Part shown: positions 23,852 to 32,581 of the stretch, piece by piece
Numbering within the stretch: position 1 is the stretch's first letter
Layout: every line of letters starts with the position of its first letter
NCBI RefSeq assembly: GCF_023373525.1
Contig: NZ_CP097218.1
Span: 2,170,001 to 2,234,000 of the forward strand
Length of the DNA: 64,000 nt
DNA from: Brachybacterium kimchii
GTDB lineage: Bacteria; Actinomycetota; Actinomycetes; Actinomycetales; Dermabacteraceae
Direction: 5' to 3'
Made by a program: the position numbers and the translations under genes
The notes under the pieces: model-generated
What the model was told of the DNA's origin: nothing
The model's database searches: none
Seen by the model: only the letters and a program-made list of their open reading frames with translations

Positions 23852-23984
23852 CGTCGGCGAGAGGTGCGTCGCGCGTCGACGAGCAGATGAGTCGCGCGTC
23901 GGCGAAGGGTGAGTCGTCGACATCGCCGGGCCCAGGGAGCTGTGGCGTCGCGATCCACCAGCGAAAGGTGAGTTGTCGTGGCTA
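23852..23984. repeat. Array of degenerate 22-23-bp repeats
   Basis: Three adjoining units (23852-23873, 23874-23896, 23897-23919) share the pattern cgtcgRcgaRRggtgRgtcg. A fourth related unit with aaaggtgagttgtcg lies at about 23959-23981. The same core then forms the left arm of the hairpin at 23994-24048. Confidence 0.7.
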
Positions 23985-23993
23985 CCGGTCGGT

Positions 23994-24048
23994 GAGAGGT
24001 GAGTTGTTGTCGTCAAACGGGCCTTTTGACGACAACAACTCACCTCTC
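23994..24048 (-). terminator. 24-bp perfect hairpin after the sugar transporter operon
   Basis: Arms 23994-24017 and 24025-24048 are perfectly complementary over 24 bp around the loop cgggcct. It lies about 120 bases downstream of the substrate-binding-protein gene and can terminate that transcript. The arm sequence belongs to the same repeat family as the adjacent array. Confidence 0.8.
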
Positions 24049-24170
24049 GCGGGCGACAGTGCCGAGGGCGGAGGCGCGAGGGGGTACGGGTGGGCGGTTC
24101 GGTCGCCCTGGCGGGGCGGTCGCCCTGGCGGGCCGGTCACCGTGACCGGCCGGTCGCCCCGCCGGGTCGG

Positions 24171-25556
24171 TCAGCCTGCTGAGTCGTTGTACTGGTCGAG
24201 GGCGGACTGCAGGCCCTTGACGGCCTTGGTCAGCCCTTCCTTCGGGTCGTCGCCCTGGAGGATGCCCTCCCAGGCCTCCTCCACGGCCTTGCGGGCCTGG
24301 GGCATGATGCCCGCGGTGCCGCCCTGGGTGGGGGTGCTGAGCTCGGTCTCGTCGAGCTGCTGGATGGCGACGTCGAACTGCGGGAAGTCCTTGCGCCACT
24401 TCGTGTCCTCGGGCTCGTCGAGTGCCTTCTTCGAGACGGGGAAGTAGCCGGTGCCCGTGTGCCAGGTGGCCTGGTTCGCGGGCTCGTTGCAGAACTGCAC
24501 GAACTTCCAGGCGGCCTCCTTCTCCGCATCGGAGTGCTTCTCCCCCACCACGTAGAGCGAGGCGCCGCCGATGACCGGGCCGTACTCGCTCTTCTCGATG
24601 CGCGGATAGAAGCCGACGCCCAGCTCGAAGTCCTGCTCGTCGGCCGCTTCCTTCATGCCTCCCAGCGCGCCGGTCGATTCGAGGGTGATGCCGATCGTGC
24701 CGGATTTGAAGGCGTCCTGCGCATCGGCCGGGGCGCGCCCCGTGTTGCCGGCGATGCCGTCGTCGACGAGCTTCTTCCACCAGGTGAGGAACTGGACGGC
24801 GGCGTCGTTGTCGAAGGCGAAGGCGCTCGCGCGCTCCTTGCCGCGGCCGTTGTCGGGCGTGCAGTAGAGCTCTCCGGCCGTCGCGATGATCTGCTCGACG
24901 AACCAGCCGTAGATCGCGCCGTTGAAGCCGAACTCCGCGGGGCCGTCGTTCTTCTTCGACAGGGCCTTCGCGGCCTCGGCGACCTCATCGAGGGTCTCGG
25001 GCGCCTTGTCCGGATCGAGGCCCGCCTTCTCGAAGAGTTTCTTGTTGTAGTAGAGGACGGGCATCGAGGTGTTGAACGGCATCGACCAGAGCTTGTCGGC
25101 GACCGTGTAGTACCCGGCGATGTTGGGCTGGATGTCGGAGACGTCGTAGGAGTCGCGGTCGATGAACGACTGCATGGGCACCACGGTCCCCGAGTCGATC
25201 ATGAACTGCAGGCCGAGGTCGTAGATCTGCACCAGGGCAGGGGTGCTGCCGGACTGCACGGCGGCCTTGTACTTGGTGATGCCGTCGTCGTACTCGCCCT
25301 GGTAGACGGGCTTGATCGTGATCTTCCCGGAGTTCTTCTCGTTGAACGCCTTGACGAGCTTCTCGAGGGTGTCGCCGTTGGTGCCGTCCATCGAGTGCCA
25401 GAAGGCGACGGTGGTCTCGCCGTCGGCCTTGTCGAGAGCGCCGGAGTCCGGGGCCTTCGCCTCGGACCCTCCTCCGCCTCCCGAGCAGCCGGCGACGAGC
25501 GGCGCCGCGGCCGCCATCCCCGCCATCGAAGCCATGACTGTGCGCCGTCGGATCAT
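24171..25556 (-). CDS. ABC transporter substrate-binding lipoprotein, UgpB-like
   Basis: A 461-residue extracytoplasmic binding protein. The N-terminus has RRRTVMASMAG and a lipobox LVAGC (Cys near residue 24), so it is a lipoprotein, possibly exported by Tat. The mature part matches family 1 binding proteins of the UgpB branch, with TVAFWHSMDGTNGDTLEKLV, PFNTSMPVLYYNKKLFEKAG and VIGGASLYV. UgpB proteins bind glycerol-3-phosphate or glycerophosphodiesters; related proteins bind sugars. It is the last gene of a permease-permease-binding protein operon. No ATPase is encoded here, so a shared MsiK/UgpC-type ATPase elsewhere is expected. Confidence 0.9.
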   Translation of the reverse strand: MIRRRTVMASMAGMAAAAPLVAGCSGGGGGSEAKAPDSGALDKADGETTVAFWHSMDGTNGDTLEKLVKAFNEKNSGKITIKPVYQGEYDDGITKYKAAVQSGSTPALVQIYDLGLQFMIDSGTVVPMQSFIDRDSYDVSDIQPNIAGYYTVADKLWSMPFNTSMPVLYYNKKLFEKAGLDPDKAPETLDEVAEAAKALSKKNDGPAEFGFNGAIYGWFVEQIIATAGELYCTPDNGRGKERASAFAFDNDAAVQFLTWWKKLVDDGIAGNTGRAPADAQDAFKSGTIGITLESTGALGGMKEAADEQDFELGVGFYPRIEKSEYGPVIGGASLYVVGEKHSDAEKEAAWKFVQFCNEPANQATWHTGTGYFPVSKKALDEPEDTKWRKDFPQFDVAIQQLDETELSTPTQGGTAGIMPQARKAVEEAWEGILQGDDPKEGLTKAVKGLQSALDQYNDSAG

Positions 25557-25627
25557 CGTCGGGCCGCCTTTCGTTTCCGTGAGGTGCGGGATCGGTTCTG
25601 TGGGGGTGCGGGATGCTCGAGGGAGCG

Positions 25628-25685
25628 CGAGCAGGTGCGGGGATGTGCGCAGGTGTGTAGGTGTGCGCAGGTGCGGGGATGGGCG
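25628..25685. repeat. Short tandem repeats in the permease-binding protein gap
   Basis: The 150-bp gap between the second permease and the binding-protein gene holds several imperfect copies of gtgcgcaggtgY and gcaggtgcgggga. It is otherwise non-coding. The function is unknown; an internal mRNA stability element is one possibility. Confidence 0.55.
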
Positions 25686-25707
25686 TTGTCCTCCCCGTCC
25701 GCGCGGC

Positions 25708-26616
25708 TCATTTGATCGCTCCCCCGGTGAGGCCGCGGACGATGAACCGCTGGCCGAAGATGAGCAGCAGCAGGGTCGGGACCACCGCGAGCACGGTGCC
25801 GGCGAGCACGAGGCCGGCGTTGAAGTTGTCGGCCGACTTGAGCTGGGTGATGCCGATCTGGATGGTCTGCATCTGCGGGGTCTGCGTGACCAGCAGGGGC
25901 CAGAAGTACATGTTCCAGGCCATCAGGAAGGACCAGAATCCGAGCGCCATCAGCGTGGGCCGCGACAGCGGGACGAGGATCCGGAGGAGGAAGCGCGGGT
26001 TCGAGCAGCCGTCGATGCGGGCGGCGTCGAACAGCTCCGAGGGGAAGGACATGAACGCCTGGCGCAGGAGGAAGATCCCGAAGCCGTGCGCGAGGAACGG
26101 GAGCGTCAGCGCGGGCAGGGTGTTGATGAGGCCCGCGTCGGAGATGAAGAGGTAGTTCGGGATGATGATCGCCTCGACCGGCACCATCATCGTGCTGAGC
26201 AGCAGGAAGAACCAGAAATTGCGCCAGCGCATCGGCAGGAACACGAGGGCGAAGCTCGCCAGCACGCTCGTGATCATCTGGCCGACGGTGATGATGCCCG
26301 CCATCGCCACGGAGTTGCCCCACTGCCGCAGCAGCGGGATCGCGTCGAGGGCGTCCGCGAAGTTCCGCAGGACCGCACCGCTCCTCGGCCACAGCGCGGC
26401 CGGGTAGGCGTTGATGTCGCCGGGTCCCATGAGCGACCCGGCGAAGCCGAAGTACACGGGGAACCCGATGAGGACCAGGAAGATCAGCAGCACGACGTAG
26501 GTGCCGACCTTCGAGGCGAGGCCCCCGGAGGGGCGCCGGCGGCGCGCAGGGCCCGCCGGCGTGGTCGGCACCGGGCGCGCCGCGGACGACGTCGTGGTCG
26601 AGGAGTGCTCGTTCAC
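25708..26616 (-). CDS. Sugar ABC transporter permease, UgpE-like
   Basis: A 302-residue inner-membrane permease with six predicted helices after a basic, Thr/Pro-rich N-terminus. The cytoplasmic EAA loop reads ELFDAARIDGCSNPRFLLRILVPLSRP. It pairs with the upstream UgpA-like permease to form the channel for the UgpB-like binding protein. The GTG start at 26616 overlaps the stop of that upstream gene as GTGA, implying coupling. Reading further upstream would run through the other permease gene out of frame and is not supported. Confidence 0.9.
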   Translation of the reverse strand: MNEHSSTTTSSAARPVPTTPAGPARRRRPSGGLASKVGTYVVLLIFLVLIGFPVYFGFAGSLMGPGDINAYPAALWPRSGAVLRNFADALDAIPLLRQWGNSVAMAGIITVGQMITSVLASFALVFLPMRWRNFWFFLLLSTMMVPVEAIIIPNYLFISDAGLINTLPALTLPFLAHGFGIFLLRQAFMSFPSELFDAARIDGCSNPRFLLRILVPLSRPTLMALGFWSFLMAWNMYFWPLLVTQTPQMQTIQIGITQLKSADNFNAGLVLAGTVLAVVPTLLLLIFGQRFIVRGLTGGAIK

Positions 26617-27554
26617 TGGTAGAACACCTTCCTCTCGACGAGCCCGAACTGCAGGGCGGTGATCACGACGACGACGAGCAGCAGCACGATCGCCTGGGCG
26701 GAGGCGTATCCGAAGTTCGAGTTGCCGTAGGCGAAGGCCTGTTCGTAGATCGAGTAGACGAGGGTGGTGGTCGACCCCTGCGGCCCGCCGCGGGTGAGGA
26801 TGTGGATCTGGCCGAAGCTCTGCAGGGAGTTGATGGTGCCGGTGACGAGCAGGAAGAAGATCTGCGGGGTGAGCAGCGGGATGATGATCGAGCGCTGCAT
26901 GCGCAGCCCTCCGGCGCCGTCCAGGCGGGCCGCCTCGATGATGTCGTCGGGCACGGAACCCAGGCCCGCCGAGAGCACCAGCAGGTTGTAGCCCATCTGC
27001 ATCCACACGGTGGTGAGCGCGATCGAGATCAGCGCGATGTGGGGGTCGGTGATCCAGCCGACGCGGCCGATGCCGAACGTCCCCAGGATGCCGTTCAGCA
27101 CGCCCGTGGCCTGGTTGAACATGACCGCGAAGATCACCGAGGCGGTCGCCACGGAGAACGCGAACGGTGAGGCGAAGGCGGTGCGGAAGAAGCGGATGCC
27201 GCGGATCCTCTGGTGCAGCAGCAGCGAGAGCATCAGCGAGATCGCGATCACCGGGACCACGGTGAGCACCACGAAGGCGATCGTGCGCAGCAGGACCGCA
27301 TGGAACTCGGAGTCCTGCAGCAGCTTGAGGTAGTGCTCGGCGCCGACGAAGCCAGCAGGTCGGCCCAGGATGTCGTTGCCCTGGAAGGACAGCACGAACG
27401 AGCGCGCGAGCGGATAGAACATGAAGACCGCGAAGACGGCGAGCGCCGGCACCAGGTAGAGCCAGGAGCTGTACTGACCCCGTCGTGAGGGTCTGCGGCG
27501 CGGAATCTCGGATGCGTCGGGGACGGTGGATGCGTCGGTCGACGTCGTGGTCAT
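26613..27554 (-). CDS. Sugar ABC transporter permease, UgpA-like
   Basis: A 313-residue permease with six predicted membrane helices and the EAA loop DIIEAARLDGAGGLRMQRSIIIPLL. It is the first gene of the three-gene uptake operon. A GGAGG-type site lies in the GAGGAGAGGAGG run upstream of the ATG at 27554. Family members import sugars, sugar phosphates or polyols. The binding-protein similarity suggests glycerol phosphate compounds, which would fit a host rich in teichoic-acid chemistry, but that link is inference. No regulator gene is adjacent. Confidence 0.9.
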   Translation of the reverse strand: MTTTSTDASTVPDASEIPRRRPSRRGQYSSWLYLVPALAVFAVFMFYPLARSFVLSFQGNDILGRPAGFVGAEHYLKLLQDSEFHAVLLRTIAFVVLTVVPVIAISLMLSLLLHQRIRGIRFFRTAFASPFAFSVATASVIFAVMFNQATGVLNGILGTFGIGRVGWITDPHIALISIALTTVWMQMGYNLLVLSAGLGSVPDDIIEAARLDGAGGLRMQRSIIIPLLTPQIFFLLVTGTINSLQSFGQIHILTRGGPQGSTTTLVYSIYEQAFAYGNSNFGYASAQAIVLLLVVVVITALQFGLVERKVFYQ

Positions 27555-27832
27555 GCGACCCCTCCTCTCCTCGTCATCGAGGCGGTGGGCGGGCGGTCGC
27601 CCTCAGGAGCGCGGCCGCGGGTGGGGAAGGTCAGGGAATGGCCCGAGCACAGGTGAACGGGAGGTGAACACGGTGATCCAGGTCACCGTAGCAGAGGGCG
27701 TGCGGCATATGTCGGAACCCGGCGTCGCCTCACGTCACCGTGCCTGCGCCGCCGCGAGCGACGCGCGGCGCTCGTCCGAGGTCCGGTGCCTCGGGGTCGG
27801 CGCCCCGGGCTCCCGCCTCCGACCCTCTGCCG

Positions 27833-28750
27833 TCAGCGCCCCTCGTCCCCGTCCGCAGGGTCGATCGCGCCGTCCGCACTCTCGCCCTCGGCGTCGGTCC
27901 CGGACACGGCGGCGCCGCCGAAGCCGTCAGTGGCCCCCGCGTCGAGATCGTCCGCGGCGTGCCCGTCCTCCGTATCGGCGCCCTCGATGTCGACGTCGTC
28001 CTGGCCCACATCCTCCGCGTCGACGTCCTCCGGGCCGACATCCTCCGCGTCGACGTCCTCGGGGTCATCGTCCTCGGGGTCGGCGAGGCCGCCGGCCCCT
28101 GCCTCGCGGTACAGGGCGATGAACTCGCGGGCGGTGTCGGGGCCGATCATCAGGCGCAGCACCGGGGAGACCTCGAAGGAGTCGCCCTGCTCCTCGAGCA
28201 GGCCCGCGCGCTGGATCTTGGTGATGGAGGCGCGCACCTCCTTGGCGAAGCCGGCCTCGTCGGTCGAGGTGGAGCGGCGGTAGGCGGCGAGCGCCTGCTG
28301 GATCTCCGCCTCGGAGACCACCGCGCGCTGACCGCGGGAGGACTGGGTGAGCAGCATCTGGCGCAGCACCAGCAGCAGCACCGAGTCCAGACGGTTCAGG
28401 CCGGAGAGGCGGCGCAGCAGCTTGGGGGCGTCGGGGTCGGCCTCGCTCTGGCGCACGAAGGCGACCTGGGCGTCGTCGTCCAGGACCAGCTCGAGGAACA
28501 TGTCGGCGAGCCGGGCCTCGATGGCCGCCCGGTCCCGCAGCAGCTGGCCGTAGCGCTGGGGCTCACGCCGACCGTCGACGAAGGGCCCCTGCAGCAGGGC
28601 GACGAGGACGCGGCGGGACTCGTCGACGAGCGCGCCCAGGCCGGAGGTGGTGGGCGCGTCCGGGTCGTCCGGCGAGGAGGCCGAGCCCGAGGGGTTCGAG
28701 GAGGCCGCGGCGGCGGGCGAGGCGGGGGATGTCATGGGAGCCACGATCAT
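27833..28750 (-). CDS. jetB: Wadjet/MksE-type accessory protein, DUF4194 (JetB)
   Basis: A 305-residue protein. Residues 38-225 match the DUF4194 family (JetB/MksE, the kite-type winged-helix subunit of the Wadjet SMC complex), with RARLADMFLELVL-like text, VAFVRQ, SVLLLVLRQMLL, STDEAGFAKEVRASITKIQRAGLL and FEVSPVLRLMIGPDTAREFIALYR. The C-terminal 80 residues are strongly acidic, with repeated DAEDVGPEDV-type units not usual for the family. Starts at 28750 or 28735 are possible. JetA (DUF3375), normally just upstream, is missing: a divergent alkyltransferase-like gene begins 26 bp away. The JetC-like motor lies 5 kb downstream beyond an unrelated transporter. Confidence 0.85.
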   Translation of the reverse strand: MIVAPMTSPASPAAAASSNPSGSASSPDDPDAPTTSGLGALVDESRRVLVALLQGPFVDGRREPQRYGQLLRDRAAIEARLADMFLELVLDDDAQVAFVRQSEADPDAPKLLRRLSGLNRLDSVLLLVLRQMLLTQSSRGQRAVVSEAEIQQALAAYRRSTSTDEAGFAKEVRASITKIQRAGLLEEQGDSFEVSPVLRLMIGPDTAREFIALYREAGAGGLADPEDDDPEDVDAEDVGPEDVDAEDVGQDDVDIEGADTEDGHAADDLDAGATDGFGGAAVSGTDAEGESADGAIDPADGDEGR

Positions 28751-28776
28751 CGAGGGTACCTGCGAGACTGGCCGTC

Positions 28777-29118
28777 ATGGACGATCTCACCGTCGAGCGG
28801 GTGCTGCGCACCGTCGAGTCCATCCCCCGGGGCCGCGTCGCGAGCTACGGCCAGGTGGGCGACGTGTGCGGGGTGGGGCCGCGCCTGGTGGGTCGGATCA
28901 TGAGCCAGTGGGGCTCGGGGGTGACCTGGTGGCGGGTGACATCGGCCGACGGGGACCTGCCCGCGCCGCTCCTCGCGCGCGCACTCGACGCGTGGGACGA
29001 GGAGGGGATCGCGCTCAAGCCCAACGGGCGCGGCTGCCGGATCGCGCGGTACCGGGCCGATCACGAGCAGCTCGTCGCGGATGCCCGACGGGCCTGGGCG
29101 GACCTGCCGGAGGAGTGA
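28777..29118 (+). CDS. Alkyltransferase-like protein (ATL, MGMT fold)
   Basis: A 113-residue protein with the DNA-binding half of the O6-alkylguanine transferase fold: IPRGRVASYGQVGDVCGVG and RLVGRIMSQW. The catalytic PCHR motif is replaced by VTWWRVTS, so it cannot accept an alkyl group. ATL proteins bind O6-alkylguanine and recruit nucleotide-excision repair. The length fits this class. The ATG at 28777 is close to the divergent jetB start, so the two promoters overlap or the genes share a very short control region. Confidence 0.88.
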   Translation: MDDLTVERVLRTVESIPRGRVASYGQVGDVCGVGPRLVGRIMSQWGSGVTWWRVTSADGDLPAPLLARALDAWDEEGIALKPNGRGCRIARYRADHEQLVADARRAWADLPEE

Positions 29119-29322
29119 GGGGCGACCGGGGATCACGACCTGCACGATCCGACATCGGTCACGCCTCGTTCGTCGGCCGTTCGCCCTGTTGTAACCTCAG
29201 GAACGGCCCGGCGAGAGCCCGACCCCTTTCCGTGCAGACCCGTGTTCCGAGCCCAGGGATCGAGCTCACCGCGGCCTGCCGTCCATCACCCCGTTCATGA
29301 CCGCGCGTTCCGAGGAGGCCCC

Positions 29323-31200
29323 GTGCACGTCGGGACGACGCTCCAGCGCACGCCGAGCGCGGCCGCTCCCCTGTGGGAGCAGGCCTTCGCCGCATGGGCA
29401 TGGCGCCATGCCGTCGGGCCGCGTCCGGTGCATGTCGAGGTCGGGACGCCCGGGTCCGACGGGGCGGACGCCCCCGCCGTCGCCCCTGACTCCACCCGCC
29501 GCCCTCGTCTCCTGGGGGCCGACGCGGGCACCGTGATCGACCTGGGCGAGATCGGGGCCGAGGGCCGCACCGTGGATCTCGCAGATCCCTCCACCCCCGC
29601 CTGGCTGTGGGTCGAGGAGGCGGCCGACGGGTCCGGCGCGACCTGGTCCGGCGTGCGCTGGTGGGTCGATGAGCAGGTCGAGCTGCCGCGCGTGAGCGCC
29701 ATCGTCCCCACCTTCCGCCGCGAGGACGATGCGACCGCGCAGGCCCACGCCTTCGCCGCCATGCCCTTCGTCGCCCGCGTGCTGGTCATCGATCAGGGCG
29801 GCACCCTCGCGGGCCACGCGCCCTTCACCCGGCTCCTCGACGCGCAGGAGGGAATGTCGGCCGACCTCCCCGACTCCCTCGCCACCGCGCGCATCGAACT
29901 CCTCGAGCAGCCGAACCTGGGCGGCTCGGGCGGATACGCGCGCGGCATGCTCGCCTCCCTCGACGACCCTTCGCAGGCCGTGTTCCTCTCCGACGACGAC
30001 GCCCTGATCTCCGAGGAGTCCCTGCGCCGCCTGCTGACCTTCCAGGCCCTCGCCGAGGCGCCGACGATCCTGGGCACCGGCCTGCTGGACGCCGACTCCC
30101 CCGCCGGCGCCCCCACCCTGCTCACCGAGGCCGAGCACGTGGAGCGCCGAACCTTCTTCTGGCGCTCGGCCGACGGCATGCACGGGCCGCTCGACCTCGC
30201 CGGCACCACGCCCGCCGACTGGGACGCCCTGCTGCCGCGCACCGCCGCCGACTACACGGGCTGGTGGGGCACACTGCTCCCTCCCGGCGCCGTCGGCACG
30301 CTGGGGCTCCCCGCGCCCTTCTTCCTGAAGTGGGACGACGCCGAGTACGGGCTGCGCGCGAGCGCGAGCGGCTATTCGACGATGGTGCTGCCGGGCGCCT
30401 CGGTCACGCACCCCTCCTGGGACGCGTACCGCACGCAGATGAGCTGGAGCGCGCGGATCCTGCACCGCAACCGTCTGGCGACCGCCGCCGCGCATCGCGC
30501 CGGCCGCGGGGTGCTCGCCGATTCCCTCGCCCACCAGCTCAAGCACGTGCTGTCCGGCCTGCACCTCACCGCGCGCCTGTGGGACGAGGGCGCACGAGCG
30601 GCGCTCGCGGGGCCCGAGGCATGGCTCGGCCGGGATCTGGGCACCGCGAGGGCCGACGGCCAGGCTGTGGTCGACGCCTGGCGCGAGCGCCAGCGCCCCC
30701 GCACCGAGAGCCTCGAGCCGACGCGCACCACCCCGTTCTCCCTGTCCGCCGGGGCCCTGCGGGCGCTCGCGCGCGCTCTCTCCCCCGTCCGCGCTCCGCG
30801 CAGCGTGCTCGAGATCCCCGCGAGCGAGGTGTCCTGGCGCACCGTGCTCGGGGCCGACGCCGTGATCATCACCTCCGCACGGGGCGAGAGGATCGACGCC
30901 TTCGCGATCGAGGGGCACGATGATCGGTCCCTGCTCCTGCGGGTGCTGCGCACGCACGTGCGCCTGGCCCTGCGCTGGGGTCGGCTGCGCCGCCGGTACG
31001 CGCGCGCCCTGCCGCGCTGGACCACGGCGGGCGCCTGGCGGGAGATCCTGGAGCGGGCGGAGCAGCCGGGTACCGAGGTGCCGCGCTCCGAGGAGCACGC
31101 CGCCGAGCAGCAGGACAGTGAGCGCCAGAGCACCGAGCATGAGAGCACCGAGGAGCGCACGGACGAGAGCGCTGACGCGAGCCCGGAAGGAGGCCGCTGA
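29323..31200 (+). CDS. GlfT2-like GT2 galactofuranosyltransferase
   Basis: A 625-residue glycosyltransferase related to mycobacterial GlfT2 and rhamnosyl/galactofuranosyl transferases. An N-terminal beta-sandwich region (to about 120) precedes the GT-A domain with SAIVPTFRRED, the metal-binding FLSDDDAL (Asp224-226), the catalytic LKWDDAEYGLRA (Trp337-Asp338-Asp339) and a conserved His363 in VTHPSW. The C-terminal 230 residues are helical, with a Glu/Ser/Thr-rich tail. GTG 29323 was chosen because GAGGAGG lies five bases upstream. It overlaps the next gene by one base, so it is the first gene of the wall-polymer operon. UDP-galactofuranose as donor is inferred; no glf gene is in the window. 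Confidence 0.82.
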   Translation: MHVGTTLQRTPSAAAPLWEQAFAAWAWRHAVGPRPVHVEVGTPGSDGADAPAVAPDSTRRPRLLGADAGTVIDLGEIGAEGRTVDLADPSTPAWLWVEEAADGSGATWSGVRWWVDEQVELPRVSAIVPTFRREDDATAQAHAFAAMPFVARVLVIDQGGTLAGHAPFTRLLDAQEGMSADLPDSLATARIELLEQPNLGGSGGYARGMLASLDDPSQAVFLSDDDALISEESLRRLLTFQALAEAPTILGTGLLDADSPAGAPTLLTEAEHVERRTFFWRSADGMHGPLDLAGTTPADWDALLPRTAADYTGWWGTLLPPGAVGTLGLPAPFFLKWDDAEYGLRASASGYSTMVLPGASVTHPSWDAYRTQMSWSARILHRNRLATAAAHRAGRGVLADSLAHQLKHVLSGLHLTARLWDEGARAALAGPEAWLGRDLGTARADGQAVVDAWRERQRPRTESLEPTRTTPFSLSAGALRALARALSPVRAPRSVLEIPASEVSWRTVLGADAVIITSARGERIDAFAIEGHDDRSLLLRVLRTHVRLALRWGRLRRRYARALPRWTTAGAWREILERAEQPGTEVPRSEEHAAEQQDSERQSTEHESTEERTDESADASPEGGR

Positions 31201-32444
31201 TGGCCGCACGCGGCAACTCCCTCAAGCGGCGCCTGCGCAGCTCCGGCGGCAAGCTCCTGCGCCGCTTCCGCCTGCTTCCCGGCGGCGTCCCCGACGGCCT
31301 GGGCGATGACGACCGCCTGGGCGAGACCGTCCTCGAGGGCGACGTCATCCTCTACTTCCCGGACACCCTGGAGAGTCTCTACCAGCTCGACGACTGGTTC
31401 GGGCCGCTGCGCGAGCTGCACCGCCAGCGGGGCGTGACCATCGTGTGCATGGACTCGCGGGTCGCCGCGGCGCTGCGCGAGAGGGTGGAGATGACGGTCA
31501 TCACCGTCGCCCGCGACGCGACGCTGGACGCGCTGATCCTGCGCAGCGACACCAAGCTGATCCTCTACGTGAACTACAACCCGCTGAACACGGCGCCGCT
31601 GCGCAGCCGCTCGGCGCTGCACGTCTCGCTGCTGCACGGCGACTCCGACAAGGGCGTGTCCGTCTCCAACCAGATCAAGGCCTACGACTTCTCCTTCGTC
31701 GCCGGGCAGGCGGCGATCGACCGCCTCGAGCGCTACTCGACCCTGTTCGACGCGCGCACCCGCTGCATCCCCGTCGGGCGACCCAGCCTGGACACGGACC
31801 GCGTGCCCGCCTCGTCGCGCCCCGAGGGTGCTCCCCGCACCGTGCTCTACGCGCCGACGTGGGAGGGCGGGCAGGCGAGCGTCGCCTACTCCTCGCTGCT
31901 CACCCAGTCGGAGATGATCGTGCGCTCCCTGGTCGCCGCCGGCCTGCAGGTCATCTACCGGCCGCACCCGCTGACCGGCGTGCGCGTGCCCGCCTTCGGT
32001 GAGGCCGACGCGCAGCTGCGCGAGCTGCTCGCCGAGCGCGGGCAGGAGGTGGCCGAGCGCCACGGCATCCAGCGGGACTTCGCCCGCGCGGACCTCATGA
32101 TCTGCGACGTCTCCGCCGTCGCGACGGACTGGCTGGCCACCGGCAAGCCTCTCCTCGTCACCGAGCCCGCACGCGCCGAGGGCGGACCCCGCGAGGCCGC
32201 CACGCGCCTCCTGCAGACGGCCCCGCGCCTCACCGAGGAGCAGGCCCCGCGCGCGGGCGAACTCGCCCTCGAGCAGATCACCGAGGACCCCCAGCGCGAG
32301 CAGCGCCGCGAGCTCACCGAGTACTACCTGGGCGACACGACCCCGGGGGCTTCGCTGCATCGCTTCCTGGACGCCTGCACCGACCTCACTGTGCTGCGAG
32401 ATCAGCTGTGGGCGTCGATCCAGGAGGAGGGCACCGCATCGTGA
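31200..32444 (+). CDS. CDP-glycerol/ribitol phosphotransferase family protein (short TagB/TagF-like)
   Basis: A 414-residue GT-B-type polyol-phosphate transferase without membrane helices. The N-terminus is Arg-rich and could bind membrane peripherally. Family landmarks are SLLHGDSDKG (the conserved His-Gly loop), TVLYAPTWEG, VIYRPHPLTG and DLMICDVSAVATDWL. Such enzymes transfer glycerol- or ribitol-phosphate from CDP-polyol to a lipid-linked wall-teichoic-acid primer or chain at the inner membrane face. Its length is closest to a priming (TagB-like) enzyme. The ATG shares its A with the TGA of the upstream GlfT2-like gene. Confidence 0.82.
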   Translation: MAARGNSLKRRLRSSGGKLLRRFRLLPGGVPDGLGDDDRLGETVLEGDVILYFPDTLESLYQLDDWFGPLRELHRQRGVTIVCMDSRVAAALRERVEMTVITVARDATLDALILRSDTKLILYVNYNPLNTAPLRSRSALHVSLLHGDSDKGVSVSNQIKAYDFSFVAGQAAIDRLERYSTLFDARTRCIPVGRPSLDTDRVPASSRPEGAPRTVLYAPTWEGGQASVAYSSLLTQSEMIVRSLVAAGLQVIYRPHPLTGVRVPAFGEADAQLRELLAERGQEVAERHGIQRDFARADLMICDVSAVATDWLATGKPLLVTEPARAEGGPREAATRLLQTAPRLTEEQAPRAGELALEQITEDPQREQRRELTEYYLGDTTPGASLHRFLDACTDLTVLRDQLWASIQEEGTAS

Positions 32445-32581
32445 ACCACATGATCGTCCGACGCGATGTGCGCAGAGCAGCGCACAGCAGAGAGATGCAC
32501 ACATCACGGTTGACGCCGTGACCGCCAGGGCGGCACGTGCGCGACGCGCACGGCCGGCGAGCCCGAGGAGGGCCGTACCCG

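Larger units (their letters stand above)
23738..24170. other. Repeat-rich intergenic region
   Basis: About 430 bases with no supported gene. The left part is promoter territory for the AbiEi-like gene. From 23852 to 24048 it is a run of related short repeats ending in a 24-bp perfect hairpin, listed separately. The right part lies just downstream of the substrate-binding-protein gene. Confidence 0.6.
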
